Assembly (NCBI GenBank): GCA_008360955.1
Contig: LUCM01004824.1
Location: forward strand, 94,946 to 158,945
Direction: 5' to 3'
DNA length: 64,000 nucleotides
Source: Fasciolopsis buskii
Lineage: Eukaryota; Platyhelminthes; Trematoda; Plagiorchiida; Fasciolidae
Part shown: positions 35,720 through 49,304 of the stretch, in pieces
How the letters are laid out: each line of letters starts with the position of its first letter
Numbering within the stretch: position 1 is the stretch's first letter
Translations under genes and position numbers: made by a program
Notes under the pieces: model-generated
The model's input: only the letters and a program-made list of their open reading frames with translations
Databases searched by the model: none
Told to the model about the DNA's origin: nothing

Positions 35720-38700
35720 AACTAGAACACGTTGGTGCAAACTGGGCTGAGCGTTCCACAAGTACAGTCAACATCTACAGGTTTTCGAGTCTCTCGACCA
35801 GTAGCTTTGAGCTAATTCCATCATCCCAGTCTGGAGTAGAATAGATATACTTTCCGACACTAAATATCGCAACTGGGCACATTATGTGTGAATTACGAGA
35901 CCCAGTATGATTTTCATCAGTAGTCCCAATTTCATTGTAGACATCCTCATTTATGCCAGTCTAGGCATGGCTCTTAAAAACACCCCGAGGCTGCTATATG
36001 ATGGATAGCAGCTACTAAACGACAGAAAACCGGATAGTTTTATAAACATTGCACCGTGTAGTCCAACAAAGCTTCTAAGTCATTTACACTAAAAAATCAA
36101 ACTGCTCATTTGGACAACAAGGAGAATAAGAAAAGAAGAAGCAGAAGAAAGTTACTGCTGAATGAATAACTAGTCTTCCCACTTGAAGGTCATGACACTC
36201 GTTGAATCCGCAGAGTCATTGATGGAGCACCAGGTGTGTGTGTGTTGCACCCAAGCGCACGCATTTACTTGGACGTATTCACATGTCCGTTCGCACACAC
36301 ACGCAAACTTCGTCTCACTGTGATCGCTCTTCTTACATCCTGCGCCATTTAGTCATTTATTTATCTAGGACAACAATGATTACCAAGTCAGCTTGTTTTC
36401 ACGAGTTCTTGTGTGCACCATATTTGTCTCTATCTATCGGTTTGGGACCACATACACTAATCATTTGTCATCCGCTTTCTGCGCCTACCTGACCTTCAGA
36501 ATGATTGGCTTGCTTTTCGTATGCTGCTTTCGACAGTCGCAGTTGGAAATGTGTTCGTGAAGAATTTCTCCATTGGTCACACCACTGCCATCGAGTTTGA
36601 TTGCTTACCCGACCTATCAGCAGTTTTGCGGTTCGCTGCATATACTCTGGCCATATTCGGTTGGACCGCTCTCATGTTAATAGCAATCAATTATTGCTAA
36701 CCTACTACTTTACGACTTAGCTTTGATCATTTCCTGTTTTGTATCACGTCCATAGAACTAATTTTCTTCCACCCAAAAATACCAGCTGTTCAGGAAACAT
36801 CCATATCTGCTGGTGTTCTAATCATCGCATGACGCGTACAATTAGGGAATTATACGCCTTCGTTTTACCTAGGAGTTTGGAGCTCTGGACACTTGTCACG
36901 CAGCGCTCTTACCACATTCAACAAAATAAGTCATTATGGAAATGCCATGGGAGGTCTAACTTAAGAGAAATCAGTTCACAGAGCGAGGTTTACAAATGAG
37001 CAGCACTCAAGACGCTTCGAATCGACGGATGGTAGAGCTTTACCATATCTGGCACTGAATATACCCCAATCCACCGAGGGCAAGTTGATCAATGGTAATT
37101 CACTGGGAAGCTTGTGCAAGCATTACGTTCAAGTAGAAGTGAGTAAGATTACCGAGTACCACATGACATGACAGAAGGATAAAAATATGAGTACATGAAA
37201 ATGCGGTTGGACTCCAACGGAATTGGTGATTAGGACGACTAATTAGTTTCCTTTGCAGCCTGAAAGTGACTAACCGGTTTAATTAAGACCAGAGAGACCT
37301 TAGCTCTGCACAAGTTCTAAACTAAGCCGTTGGTAAGATAGTTTTCATCAAAAGGCAATTTTGGGTGATAGCATAAAGTGATTCGTCCAAGACGATCTGA
37401 ATCCACTTCTCCTATCCTTCTCAAATTGTTTCCCGTTCGAATTTCAAAGAATTACAGATTAGGATTGTACTCGTTTCATTTCGTTCTCCTTTCAAACCAA
37501 GTCCAACCGGAAAATTATTCTAAGAGTGGTTGTACCATTTTTTCTATTACGTTTTACTACTTTTCAGTTTAGTCATTCTAAGGCAGGTGGAAGCGGGAAA
37601 CACCTTGTCTGTGTAGTTTACTATGCAAGATCAACCTTATCTAGACAGAGGGCTAAATAGAAGGCCCGTGTGAGCTGACCTGTTACGGTGGATGTTCTCG
37701 AATCTCGTCAGTACTTCTACGGCACACGGCGCAGATCACGAAGTACTGCGATATTTCTTAAATTAGTCAATCAGAGTATGCATTGCGCAGCAATCAAATA
37801 ACTTTTTTGAAATATACTTGTTGAAGTGAGCCTGAATTTATCCGATAATTGATCATTGCCAAATTTTATTTTCAATGTCGGGAACCTGGATTATCTGTGG
37901 TTCACAGGTCTAAATATCCAGATCGGCATCGGCTCACCATCCAATTCTTTTAGTAAGATAATAAACATCCAACGTCACACTGCCTTTCGACTCACTAACT
38001 TTGATCGCCGGAACGGACATCGGACTGGGAAAGGGGTCAATTCAATAAGCCCCAAAATGGCAGACCATATGAATCATTATGGAGGTTTTTTTAAAAAAAA
38101 GATTTAGGTTACTATTAAACGCTGAACAGACTGTTGATGGAAAACTACTTTTACAAGTAAATAAGTGTGAGCAGTCTGTCAGTTGAAAAAGTACAATTGC
38201 CCATTTTCCAAATTCGGCACGATGGAGGAATTACTGTTACAGAGTACATCCGTTTAAAATTTTTACGCAGAAATGGAAGCAGTACTAGAAACAATCCACT
38301 ATCCAAAAACATGATTCAGACATTCACAGGTGATGTATTGACAGAATATTGTCTGCTGTTCTTTGGGATTAAGATTGTAACGGAGATAATGCAGTACATC
38401 CGGCAATGGCCAGCCAGATATACACTGCAGCAAAGTCCATGAGTCAGCAAATGAATCTGGACTCGTAATGACACGAGGATAGTCAAGTGCTAATCAAAAA
38501 CAAATTCAGTTAACCATAAAATGCATGTACGTAAACTCCATCCGGTCTTAGATTACGATGACTATAGCATTTAGATTCAAGGCAGTTTAATCAGACCAAA
38601 TGTATGGTAATCAGAAACTCCGGCAACCGTTTAATTCAACGTTTCGTCATACTGAGACTCCAAAAATTCGCCGTTCTAGGTTAGAAACAGTCTTTTAAAA

Positions 38701-38810
38701 CTGTGGTAAACAGGAAATTATGACAGTAACGTTAAAGGCAGTAAAAGCAAGAATGATAAGTTTTAAATACATTTTAGTTATTATACAGCAGATATATCAT
38801 GTTTTAAAAA
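35720..38810. other. No recognised gene
   Basis: Includes short frames at 36238-36492, 36739-36999, 37378-37572, 37856-38107 and 38167-38442. None has a domain, and none is bounded by a convincing splice pair. A GT/CA-rich patch lies near 36230-36310. Confidence 0.35.
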
Positions 38811-38814
38811 GTCT

Positions 38815-38945
38815 TGGTCACTGAAGAAGTCCCGAATGTGGGAAATGACCGACTGTTGGAAGGCTCGAACCCGGGACTTTCAACTACAAAGGTCAAGATT
38901 TTAAATATTTGATCTGCGCCGGTCAACAAGCCTAGGTTTTCCAGC
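38815..38945 (-). mobile_element. tRNA-like SINE candidate with adjoining hairpin
   Basis: On the minus strand, TTGACCGGCGCAGATCAAAT (38931-38912) resembles box A, and CCCGGGTTCGAGCC (38875-38862) is a perfect box-B match about 45 bases later, suggesting a tRNA-derived head. Directly beside it, on the plus strand at 38821-38850, is CTGAAGAAGTCCC-loop-GGGA followed by AATGAC. This is a near-complete hammerhead-like core whose GAAA has decayed. Whether the two parts form one composite element is unknown. Confidence 0.4.
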
Positions 38946-39650
38946 AAAGGCAACCGACGATCAGTTTAAAACTGCACTGAGGCATATATATATATGTATA
39001 TACATTGGTAGAGTGAGAGAGAAAGCGGTACCAATCTCTAGACCTAGTGTACTTCTCTTAAGTCTGGTTAATTTGATATTGCAACTGTCAAGGATGTCTA
39101 AAAAGTCACCAACACAATGTCTTCCGGAACTTGTGAATTCCTTTGAATACCATTTCCGCGTGGTCCAAGTTTCAAACTACTCAAGAATTGAGTAGCGAGT
39201 TTCGCGGCCCCAACTTGTTCGCATAGTGTGTTCAGCAGGGATATGATTGGTGAAGTTGACCAATTTCACTGGCAAAGTCATAGTTTGATATTTGTTGCTT
39301 TTGGTCTATCAGCAGGATGTTTGGAGCGATTATCAATAAATTCAGGTAAAACATGCATTTATCTCCTCACACTTGCCCAAAGTTTGTTCACTTCGATGAT
39401 CCTCGGTAGTTTGCTGATTGAATCTCGGGTATTCCTGTGATCTCGTTTCGAAACCTAACATCACATGAGGCGGGTGCGCATGTGCCCATTACCTCGTCTC
39501 GCACCGTCGCACGACAGCCGTCATAGCCACCTGTGTATATATTTGCGTGCACATCAAACTGATCATTTAGTGGACGCTGGAATTGGTTTCAGACGCCCAA
39601 AAAGGAATGCTTTTATCTTCAGCTACACTTAAGCCAATCCGGTAACTCGG
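38946..39650. other. No recognised feature except a TA run
   Basis: A TA microsatellite lies at 38983-39002. Two plus-strand frames of 60 and 70 codons have no domains. Confidence 0.4.
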
Positions 39651-39654
39651 GAAC

Positions 39655-39895
39655 AGGTAATTATGAGAGACCAAAAGCAGCCATATTTAACGTATCGTTT
39701 GCATCCAGACCAATCGGAAGCCTGGATGGATTCGCATATGTCCCCTCGACTTGCACAGCTGAGACAGGAGTCAATCTCATCAGTCTATCAACTTCCAGTT
39801 TGGTGGCCAGATGTGACTCACCACTTAGAAAGACCAGGACGACAAGACATATAGAGATGCCAAATGCAGGCAAGAGGTTTAAACCATACAAGAAG
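39655..39895 (-). repeat. Dispersed-repeat-like open segment
   Basis: The minus strand is open (LEVDRLMRLTPVSAVQVEGT, then GLDANDTLNMAAFGLS) without start, domain or splice sites. My impression is of a multicopy fluke sequence, but that is from memory of its style and not from a search. Confidence 0.3.
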
Positions 39896-39899
39896 TTTC

Positions 39900-41120
39900 G
39901 ACGTCAGCCTGATGACTGGCTCAAATTAAGATAATGGCCGGGATGCCAAACGTATGAAAAACCAGTTATACCTGTCAACTGCAGATAGGAAAAGACCAAT
40001 ATAAAGACTTAAGAGGATAGAACGAAAGGAAGCACTTTCAGGAAGCTCTGAGCAATCTCAGCTAGACCGCCGAGAACCTGCTCAACATCGTAAATGAAAT
40101 AAGACTTAGGTAGGAAGATCAAATTACGAATAATCCTTTTTAGTATGTGCATGTGCTAACGTTATGGATAGGGTAACTGATACGACAAGGTCTTGCCATT
40201 CAGCTGGTGGGAAGCACATGACGCTGAATCTTACAGTGTCCATGTTTAATTTCAAGTACCTCCATGAAGAACGACTTCTCTCCTTGAGATCTATTCCGAT
40301 TTGTGAACTGGCAAAGCATCTATTTAAAGTGATACACGAAAAACCTTCCCCAAGTTGCTATTCTTTATTCGGATATGTAAGACGGAATAACTTGCTACCT
40401 ATTCTAGCTTCTAACGCGGATAAGCTAGCCTATATTTTTGCAAATCGTGAAAAGATCAACACATTTTCCAAGGTCTACTCAGCTGGTTGACTATGTGACG
40501 ACTGATGTTTTAGAATATTCACCTTTTTGGCTCCATCTCTTGCATACACGTGACACTTTTGTTTATCCAACTGGATGACAGTGCCGTTGTCTTATTCAGT
40601 TAGCTAAATTTCCGTCTTGTCGAATTCCTACCGAAATACACGGCCAAATTTCAGTATTCTGAGTATCGAACTGGGTACCCATTAATACATTTAATTACTC
40701 TCCTCGCCACACTATATTATCTGAATGGGTAACTTACTGATGGGCCCGCGTCCTTCATTGCTTCATTGTAATTCATTGAACTCGGCGTGGTCGAGTTGAT
40801 TCAACAATGTCTACCTTTTTGGATTCAAACATGTCCCGTATCCCATCGTTTTTTGTTCACTGCGCATGTGATTGAACTGATGAAGTATGGACAATTTTTG
40901 TTTGCTTGCATATACTTCTTGCCGCGAATGTTTCGGCGCTACTGGGTAGATTATTGCCGATGTGATTTCGAAAGGGTCAAACCAATGGGCTTCGCTGGTC
41001 CCTGGAATACTTAGACACACTGTACACGGTTGTTCACGCCACAAGTACAACTGAGCAAGAGCATTAGAAACATGTTTTCGATTGTTCGCATGCATATGTC
41101 GTCTTCATCGATATGTGCAA
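39900..41120. other. No recognised gene
   Basis: A 108-codon plus-strand frame (40164-40490) and frames at 40787-41095 have no domain or splice support. Confidence 0.35.
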
Positions 41121-41129
41121 ATTTATCTC

Positions 41130-41695
41130 CGTGTCTCAGTTTATCAAATCTAATACCAGGTGCCGGTTCTCAAAATATCTTATTTCAGCTTATGAAAATT
41201 GGTAGACTACGCTGGTTGGGTCACATGTTGCGTATGGCAAACACTCGTCTACCACATCGTATCCTATTTTGGATTCATCCCAAGGAATGAAAGAAGCCAC
41301 CTGGATGTCAACAGATGACGTGACAACGCGGGATGAGAAAATGCACCGCGAACTTAGGTAATGTAGTTGTCCCGCGTCTACGTGGTTGGGGTCCGAAAGT
41401 CTCGTCAACTAGCTGGATAGCGACACTGGAGGATAAAGTAGTAAACCGTGAACAAAAACAATCGTGTCATTTTCTATCGAATCAGAAAGATTGAAAACAC
41501 GTGCGTTTGTATAGTTAGACTGTGTTCCGTGTGCTGGCTGCAGCGGCTTCGTATTTTTTCTCACCTACTTAGGTCCACCCCTGTTCCCCTTGGATGCTCA
41601 CTCTTTTTATAGAAACGTGTGACTCTGGGAAAAAGGCAACGGTCAGTGAGGCTTGCCTTGCTGTTCAACGTTGAACGATGATTCGTATTATTAAA
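41130..41695 (+). mobile_element. LINE 3' end (plus strand), same family as 57278-60360
   Basis: The segment GAGSQNILFQLMKIGRLRWL then LGHMLRMANTRLPHR (41158-41255) is the conserved C-terminal region of the LINE protein. It is followed by LRGWGPKVSS. The 3' untranslated part at 41610-41690 reads, in reverse complement, like 57278-57360, including GGTCAGTGAGGCTTGCCTTG, and ends in AACGATGAT, the element's terminus. 5'-truncated and diverged, with stops. Confidence 0.75.
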
Positions 41696-41839
41696 TTTAT
41701 GAGCTAAGGCCTGCACAACTACAGAAGAGAGTGAGCCCTACTTGCCACTGTACGAAACGGCGATTTTCAAGATCCTCCGGTTCTACTTGGAACAGTGGAT
41801 CTTGCAATTACTCGTAAAACCTTTGGAAATGGGCCTCTC

Positions 41840-42290
41840 AATTTCTTCATGACCCAGAAACGAATACCAGTACTGCAGATGATCAAGCAAGCTTTATCTA
41901 ATGTATGTGAACTTAAGCATCTGATCGCTGACAAAGGAAAGGTTTTCTTCTGCTAACAGACGCTTCTGATGCAACCGTTGGTACTAGATTGTGACAGACA
42001 GCTACCCGTATGACACAACCGTTATTTGTTAATCTCCTAAGCTCCAACCATTAGCTAGACAAAAACACTCACCACACGTCACCCATTAGCCTCTAGCTAA
42101 ATTTTCGGTTTTCAAAGGTAGCCTTCTTTATGGAGCGCAAATTTTGCATTTAAATACCACACAATCCATATCTTACATCAGCTACACCATCAGCCCGAAA
42201 TCGTTGTCCTGAAATTAGCCAATAATTTGTTCTTGACCGAAACTCTTACTCGAATCTTTGTTGATGAAACCTGGACCAAAATAATTTAGT
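41840..42290 (+). mobile_element. Gypsy-type LTR retrotransposon relic (RNase H region)
   Basis: Frame-shifted translation gives ALSNVCELKHLIADKG, then LLTDASDATVGT and, after a stop, QTATRMTQPLFVN. This order matches the RNase H region of Gypsy polyproteins (LTTDASxxAVGAVL then PLAFFS). Part of a following segment is traceable to about 42230. Stops are frequent. No LTRs seen. Non-functional. Confidence 0.5.
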
Positions 42291-42309
42291 AATTAGGATC
42301 GCCTCGAAG

Positions 42310-42460
42310 GGGATGGTCCGCGTAGTGGTAACACACGTCCCTCATACGAAAGAGCCCGGGTGAAAACTCTGGATGCGATGGTGGATATACGTCATTGATG
42401 AGGTTTAACGACAGCGAAACTCACGTACGGTGCTTCGTGGGCGCAAGGTTAACCAGAGGA
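42310..42460 (+). mobile_element. tRNA-derived SINE candidate (Met-like head)
   Basis: GATGGTCCGCGTAGTGGTAA fits box A, and CCCGGGTGAAAACTCTGG fits a decayed box B at the right spacing. Between them lies CTCATAC, which would place a CAT anticodon in a tRNA-like loop. The acceptor stem does not close and there is no true T-loop GTTCGA, so this is not a working tRNA. About 90 bases of other sequence follow. Confidence 0.45.
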
Positions 42461-42469
42461 CTTGAGGCA

Positions 42470-44220
42470 TGCATCGAGAGTGGAGTCCGAAAGCCAGTCA
42501 GCCAAAGCGTGAATTCACAAATTTGTTTTTGAGTAGGTTAGCTCAGTGTTCCCCAATTTTCTACGCAGTTTTTGGTTAGACAGACAGCATCCACTCATCG
42601 AAGTGCACTTTCTGATAGCCTTCAGACAACTGGTTGTGGATTACGGTCCCATCTCTCCTCCGAAGCCGTGCTATACCCCTTAGCAGAGCAGTACCGCTGC
42701 CTATGATTCGCCACTTTGGACGGCTAACAAGACTGACCCGCTGGTGCAAATGATCAACTTCCATTGCCTGTTCTCCGAGATAGCAATGCCAAATCTCGCT
42801 CCAAACGCAACTTTTTACGTTCAGTCAGTATAGATACAAGTAGTGCTTTCTTCTGCAAAATCTACTCTTTTCCAATGGATGAAACAAGGCGCCGATGAAT
42901 AGTGGAAAGGAAAGTAGGTAAGGAATCGCAGGGTCGTTGAAATTTCAAGGCGCTAAATCAGTAAATGGAAGAATAAACGTCACCATTCCATGGTCTCTTT
43001 CTTTGAGTGTTGTCGATGATTATCTGTCCACTAGGACCAATCGACTCAACCGCTCACAGTTTGTACTGAAAAACCAAGATACTTGATACAATATTTTTGA
43101 ATTGACCTCCCTAACCACCGCCTTTTTATTGCCCGCCAGAAGACTTTCATCATTGTCTCAAATAAACAGGTAAATATGTAGATGCCCAACTAAAAGCTAC
43201 GCTTAAACCGTACGCTTCCGCTCCTGTGATGATAGATTGTCTCACCTAAAAGAGTAATTGGGTACGTTCAGATGGACGTTTACCGAGCCGAAGGCAGTTT
43301 ACTTAATGGAGCTTTTTGGAGGTATGTATATATTATATACAATTATATATATATATATATCTACAACCTTGTACCAAACATTCTTTGCTACCAAAGTTTG
43401 CGTCAGCTATTCAACGGATAGACATTCAGCTTGATAGAGATTAAGGGGACAGAATATGACATTCAGTCACATGATTTAAAGTCTTCCCACCTTATGCTCC
43501 CGAACCACACAAAAGGGCCTGTTGTGTCCCTTGGATAAGGCTTTTTTACATCCCTGACGTTGATTGCCAGTTGGTTGTCACAATTCCGATGGTGCTGACC
43601 TATTTAAATTTAGTCCATCATTTATCAAACATGAAATCATTTCGGACCAATTCAACCGATCCAAATTGTTGACCCAACTGACACTTTTAAGTATCCAGTC
43701 AGGTGTAGTCTTTTTTCGTTTTGTAAACTTTCGCACTCATGTTGACCAGATACTGTTGGTAACCAACCTCTCGAGTAAGCGTAGCATGGTTCAAATTGCA
43801 AACCCGGTGACAAAGGTTATCATGCAACCATATTTGCACCAGTGCCGATATCCATCGTGTACAGTTTGAACAAACATTCCAAATTCAGTTCGCAAACCTT
43901 GTTTTGGAGTTGTGATTGTTCAATTTATGACCCAAAAAATTCGCCACAAGATCACGAGCTACAGACAACCACAATTCATACGAAGGACTAGAGAACATTT
44001 CACACATCAAGAAACTGAGCGAACAACCTCATACGCCACCCATAGCCGATCACTTTGATCATTTGCAAAGGCTCTTTTCCGTAATGTTAGCCATTCGACA
44101 TTAGCAATTTCCCCAGCTCGCTCGTCTATGACTCGCTTGACGAGACCGAAGCTTTCATCTCAAACTTGATTCTCGCTGTCAGCCTCACTTTTGTTCGTCC
44201 CCGTCGTGTTCTCAAACATG
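42470..44220. other. No recognised gene
   Basis: A TA run lies at 43326-43362. The longest frame (43564-43869, 101 codons) has no domain. Confidence 0.35.
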
Positions 44221-44229
44221 CTTTCCCTC

Positions 44230-44765
44230 CTGTTATAGCTACCAGAAAGTTCTAATCTGAATGTTTCAAGGCCTTTCGGTCCAGACGGTATTATACCCAT
44301 CGCCCCAAAGATGTGTAGAGCAATACCGACCTCACTACCGCCGTGTATACTCGACTTCTGATAGATAACCGGATGTCACGCCGACAACGCAGATGTCTCG
44401 CACTATTGGATGCCAATCAGGCTTTATGTATGCGTGAAAGCACTTCGTTCGATATACGACCACTAGGTGGGATACAACTGCTCAAGTGTCTAAATCTATC
44501 CATCTCATCCAGTTGGTCCTCTGTAAGAATAAGGTTCGGCTTTTAGACACTCGAACCCTGCGACGCCATTCTGCACTTCGAGTGAGCAAAACACATCAAA
44601 CATAACTACATAGTCGCTCAGACGATCAAGAAGAACCTGTATCTTACTTGAGTTTTCACTTAGTAGTACAACGTCGTCCGCATATTCCAAGCCAAACAAG
44701 TTCCTGTCTGAGCAAATATCAACGTCACTTTCTTCACATGGGAATAGGGCTATCTCCATAACGAC
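44230..44765 (-). mobile_element. LINE RT fragment (minus strand)
   Basis: The minus strand gives LEYADDVVLLSENSSKIQVL (motif C, intact YADD, about 44690-44630). After a frameshift it gives FRHLSSCIPPSGRISNEVLS and RRDIRLSIRSRVYTAAVRS (44480-44350). These are consecutive parts of the RT palm/thumb of the same LINE group. Both ends are truncated. Confidence 0.8.
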
Positions 44766-44769
44766 ACGA

Positions 44770-47700
44770 GCTCAAACTCAACACATGGAAACTGTTCGCC
44801 TCTAGCTTCAAAACGAAATCCGAGGGAGCAGTGCATTAAGTGTAATTAAACAAGTGAGACAAAACTACCACTTAGTCGGCAAAACAGCTGAGTCACACGG
44901 AGAACAAAAAAAGAATAAAATAACACAAGAGAACGAGCGAAAAGAAGAGAAAGAGGTTGAAATAACGAACAACAGGTCGCAAAAAAAGAAGTGCAACATT
45001 AAAAAACCCAGTTGCTTTGGGAACGGATAAAGCAAGGGCCCAAATGCAGTTTGTATTGCACATCAGTGAAAGAATAGAATTAGCCTGCAGATGATAGTGA
45101 GTGGTAGTGAGATAATAATAATAATAATCGGTGACAAAAAGTAAGGAAAAAAGGGTGAAAAAGACAACACAGACGGTTTTACAGATAGTCCCAATACAGG
45201 ACAAATTGGTCTGGCACAGAACAACGAGCATCACATGTGCTAGACACTTGAGTAATGAGAGTGCATCCAGTCAGTCATCTTGGGGTCAAAACATAGTTCA
45301 CCACATTCGAGGATCTCATTCGCTTTTCGTTTTTTTGACTCTCATTCAGAAGTTTTTCAAACGGACGCGCTCAATTGGTCCTCGTGCCACGCTGATGGAC
45401 TTCTATATCCGCGGAAACGGGGAATTCGTGATCTATGGAGTGGACGATACGTAATTCGCGTAAAACAGAACGAAGGGTACAGATAGAACAAGAGATTTCG
45501 TTATCTATCTGTGGATAACAAAATGAATCATTTTACCGTATCTACATCCAACACAGCACTTGAAATCACGAAAGTCAATTACTGCGTGCCAGCGGCCGTA
45601 TAAAACCAGTGATGAACGAGTGTCAGATTTTATCGTGTTGAACCTCAGCGGGCGATTGAAAATCAGGCCACAGTGCAGAGGCCAAGGATATACGACTCAA
45701 TCGTTTAGCCCTGGTTCGCGCGCCAGCTCCAGGGCGAGGGATACACATTATGGGAGATTTCGGACAGGGATGAAACAGCGAGTTGGAATCATTTTATCGT
45801 TAATTCAAACCTCTTACTGCTTACACTGATCTGTGCGATAATCAACTCTTTCAATCGTTTTCCAGAAAACCCAAGTTCACACCAACCTCATAACATTCAA
45901 ACACGTGTAGATCAAGTGAAGAAAGCAAGTCCTTATGGAGTCATGCGCGTATGCACCATCTAGCCACTGATCGTTTAATTCAAACTTTTTCGTCATTCTC
46001 TCGCAATCGAAGGATTATTATTGATCGATTACGTTAACATACCTCCGCTTTCCCAGTTGGTCCTGAATTTTGCTTATGCGACGTAACCATCGGTAGTGAT
46101 TTTGGCAGCGATAAATTCCGAAAGCATCGCAATTCGATCTTAATCGATTTCCACAAAGTTCGAAAATTTATGGCCACGAAGTGAAAATATTACGATCGGA
46201 TTTAATCGCAAATATCTGTTGTCCATTATCGGTGGAAAATAACACACTACATAAAATTTGATCGACGAAAAACCGCGTCCCCCAAGGTTGCTCAAGAACC
46301 TGGGAGATAACTAGAACTGTTCTGATCAAGTTTAAACGACAATTGCATCTTTTAGACAAGATTCATTAGCTTTTAACATTGACGTACAAACCTCAGCCAC
46401 GTCGGGGTAAATGAATCAGATCGAAAAGTACTGACATATTCTAGAGTAAATGAAAGTCAAGAGGACTATTTTTTAAACAAAGAGCAAAGTATAAGAGCTG
46501 ACCATCTCAATTCGTGCAGCTGACTGTCTAGCGCGTTACCGAATGGTATGTTGCAAACTAAGTGGAAAGGGTTCAAACCAAATCAACTGGGACACGCCGT
46601 ATGTTTGGAGCATTTTTAGTACACCAATTTTTTTCATTTACCAAAAGCATCAAATGACAACAAACAAGTTAAAACCCCTACCAGTCTGTGAGCTGAGCAC
46701 CTGCCTCATCGGATTAAGAGATTACGGAGCGAGAGAAAATAAAATATTTTGGTCGATGGTTATTTGTGTATCCAAAGCATGCCGATGAACGAGCGCGCAG
46801 CGAAACAAAAAAGACTGCTGATGCAGTTAGTCGGTGAGTTTTGAATTCACAACGTCGATGGGTCATCATCGGTATTGTGAATTCACCACCATTCTTGTTA
46901 GTTAATTACAATCATTCATGAAAACACTTACAAGCCTCTCTACATTTTACCCCAATCAAATAATCAAAGCTAACCACGTGTTTACATCCTTCTGTTCGTT
47001 GGGATTCCGACGAACTCTCAATATATCAACCACATTGACACCCATTTCGCATCGCTTCCGGTAACGTGAAGTTTCTCTTATCGACGGAAGGTCGCAAAAT
47101 AAATCAACGGTTAATTCCTTCTATTTGGAATCACCACTCGCGTACACTGCTAGCCAGCAGTCGTGTGTTCTCGTTAGGTATAGCGAGAGCATTCAGGTCA
47201 AAACGATTCAAATCCTGTTTTAACCACGAAAATCAATGGCAGTTGTAGATACAATTCATGCGTATCTACTCCAGTATGACTTCCATGTTTCCCATTGATT
47301 TTCCCCAGTCATCGATTGGATCACCCTGATAGCTGACTTTCCATTTCACGTGGTCGAGCCCCATTGCTGCGAAAGCCTGAACGCTGAATTTTGTGGTTGC
47401 AACATTCACTATCATTTATTCAGTTTACGTTTCTGCAGCCTGACCGTTCAACCACGAGTCGATATCACCTGGCGGCTGACTGCCAATAGGATGGCGTACA
47501 TCCATTCTGCCAGTGCTTTGGAAACAAGCTTATGATTCGGCAGGACCAAACTGGAGTGCAACTTATCGACTACGATCCACCATTGCGAGACGACTGGTAT
47601 CGATGAGACAGCTCGGTTTGGTTTGTGCACAGACAAAGCGAGAATAGTATCCCACACACTGTTGCCACAGACACCGGCAGCATTGTGCGCCTCAAAATTA

Positions 47701-47880
47701 TGTATCTTCAGTGGAACTACGTGATTCCAGAGCAATACATAAAAACACCGGTTGCCGTAACTGCGATTTCCAAGTCCCCCAGGAATGGCAAAGGGAAAAG
47801 TCCACAAATTGATGACCCTTTCCTTGAGATCATTACTCGTTTTGACAGAAGGGCTACTCCAAGAAAACATTCGACCGATG
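44770..47880. other. No recognised gene
   Basis: There are AT/AG-rich stretches near 44900-45130, including a short (ATA)n run at 45111-45127. Frames at 45131-45486, 45560-45829, 46543-46788 and 47448-47957 have no domains. Several overlap on opposite strands. Confidence 0.35.
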
Positions 47881-47886
47881 CTTCGA

Positions 47887-48323
47887 AACAGAGACTTCAA
47901 ACAGCTTTCTTGCTCACTTTCCAGCACCCGTGTCTGCGAAAGCAACACATGTTGTAGGCAACTTCTTCGCTTTTTCGAATTAACGCTGCGCTACGGGTAC
48001 TGTGTTGGTAGTCGGTGGCATATTCCGTTTGTTTGGCTTTACCAGTGTCCGAGTTCTGTTCCATTGGCTGAATGATCAATTACCATGTGAAGTAATTCTA
48101 ACTCATTCAGATTTTCCCCTATGCGTGAGAAAAAACTGCCATTTCGGAGGCTACAGTATTTTATTTCCCAGGTGAATGATAATAGTGAAATGCGTTCGCA
48201 TCAGAAACAAGGATTTGTATGTCTTCAAAGTGCTTTATGTGCATTCCCGGTTCAGGTGATGTTCTTACTTGTTACTAGCACGGCAGATGCACCATTTCGG
48301 TTGTCAGACACATTCTAATGGAA
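47887..48323 (-). repeat. 437-bp inverted duplication, arm 1
   Basis: Reverse complement of 49305-49741 (coordinate sum 97628), identical wherever I compared. It carries only the first 16 codons of the exon found in arm 2 (TRVLESEQESCLKSLF) and then runs into unrelated sequence, so this arm is the truncated copy. Confidence 0.9.
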
Positions 48324-49304
48324 CTTTTCGTTGGTAATGTTAACTATTTATTGCATGGAATAAAGTTGTTGAGAAGCAACCTGAACTACTGGATCCCTGA
48401 TTTTAAAGGAATCTATCGCATGGCGATACGTATTCATCCACAATTTTTATTTCACACCAAATTCAACTAGAGTGAATCATGCCACTATGCAAGAAATTAG
48501 ACAATGGCAATGAAGCCGGATATTCATGGGCTGGGTGGATTTTCCTCAATGTACCTACTGATAGGCATATGACTAGCCCAGTGCGGAGAAATTCCCCAAT
48601 CATATTCTCGAACGCCTCGGGACACGTGAGTACTGGGTTAACACGATTTGGGGATACACGACTGCTGGAACAACGCACTTCCTTGGCATCATGTGAGAGA
48701 ACTCCGTTTAAAAAGTAGATACATCGGCAGTCCGGGGGTAATACACAACTAACACCAGTGCATCCGTAGGATTGAGGTCAGATTAACAACTTCATACCCT
48801 TTAATATTATTTGGACGACCAACTGGACAGTTTACAACCGTCAAATCTCATGTATTCACTCCACTCTGAGGCATCAAGATAAGGATAGGATGGGCAAAAA
48901 GTAGACCTTTTCTAAGTCGTTTGCCTGGGATTATCTCAATTCGACTTAGTTACAACGGGGTGGTTATTTTGTGGTCTGTGGACAAAAGACCGCGAATCGC
49001 CGTCAAGAAATTTCGGGTTATGGGTGAATCTTGATGGACCACAGCCCATCTGAACCTAACCCCGTTGGGCTTCAGCGAAAACTCGACTTTTTTTAGCGCG
49101 ACCGACAAACTTTAGCCAAACTCTAGTCATGGTTAGATCCAAGTACATCGCAATATTTGGAGGCCACCGAATGATGAAAAGTTTAGTTTATGGAGACTGT
49201 TGTTACAGAGCTGATTGGATAAGTGAAACGGTGAGGGGTAGTCAGATCAAATAGCACCGAAATATACTGCGGTCAATATGTATGTAAAAACTACGAATGA
49301 AAAA
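48324..49304. other. Spacer of the inverted duplication
   Basis: 981 bases between the arms. A 79-codon plus-strand frame (48479-48718) has no domain. Nothing assignable. Confidence 0.5.

Noticed and set aside
40164..40490. 108-codon plus-strand frame
   Set aside because: Starts with a plausible ATG but has no domain, no paired splice sites, and repeats on both sides; not enough to call a gene.
42310..42380. tRNA-Met gene
   Set aside because: CAT in a plausible loop, but the acceptor stem fails and the T-loop lacks GTTCGA; better explained as a SINE head.
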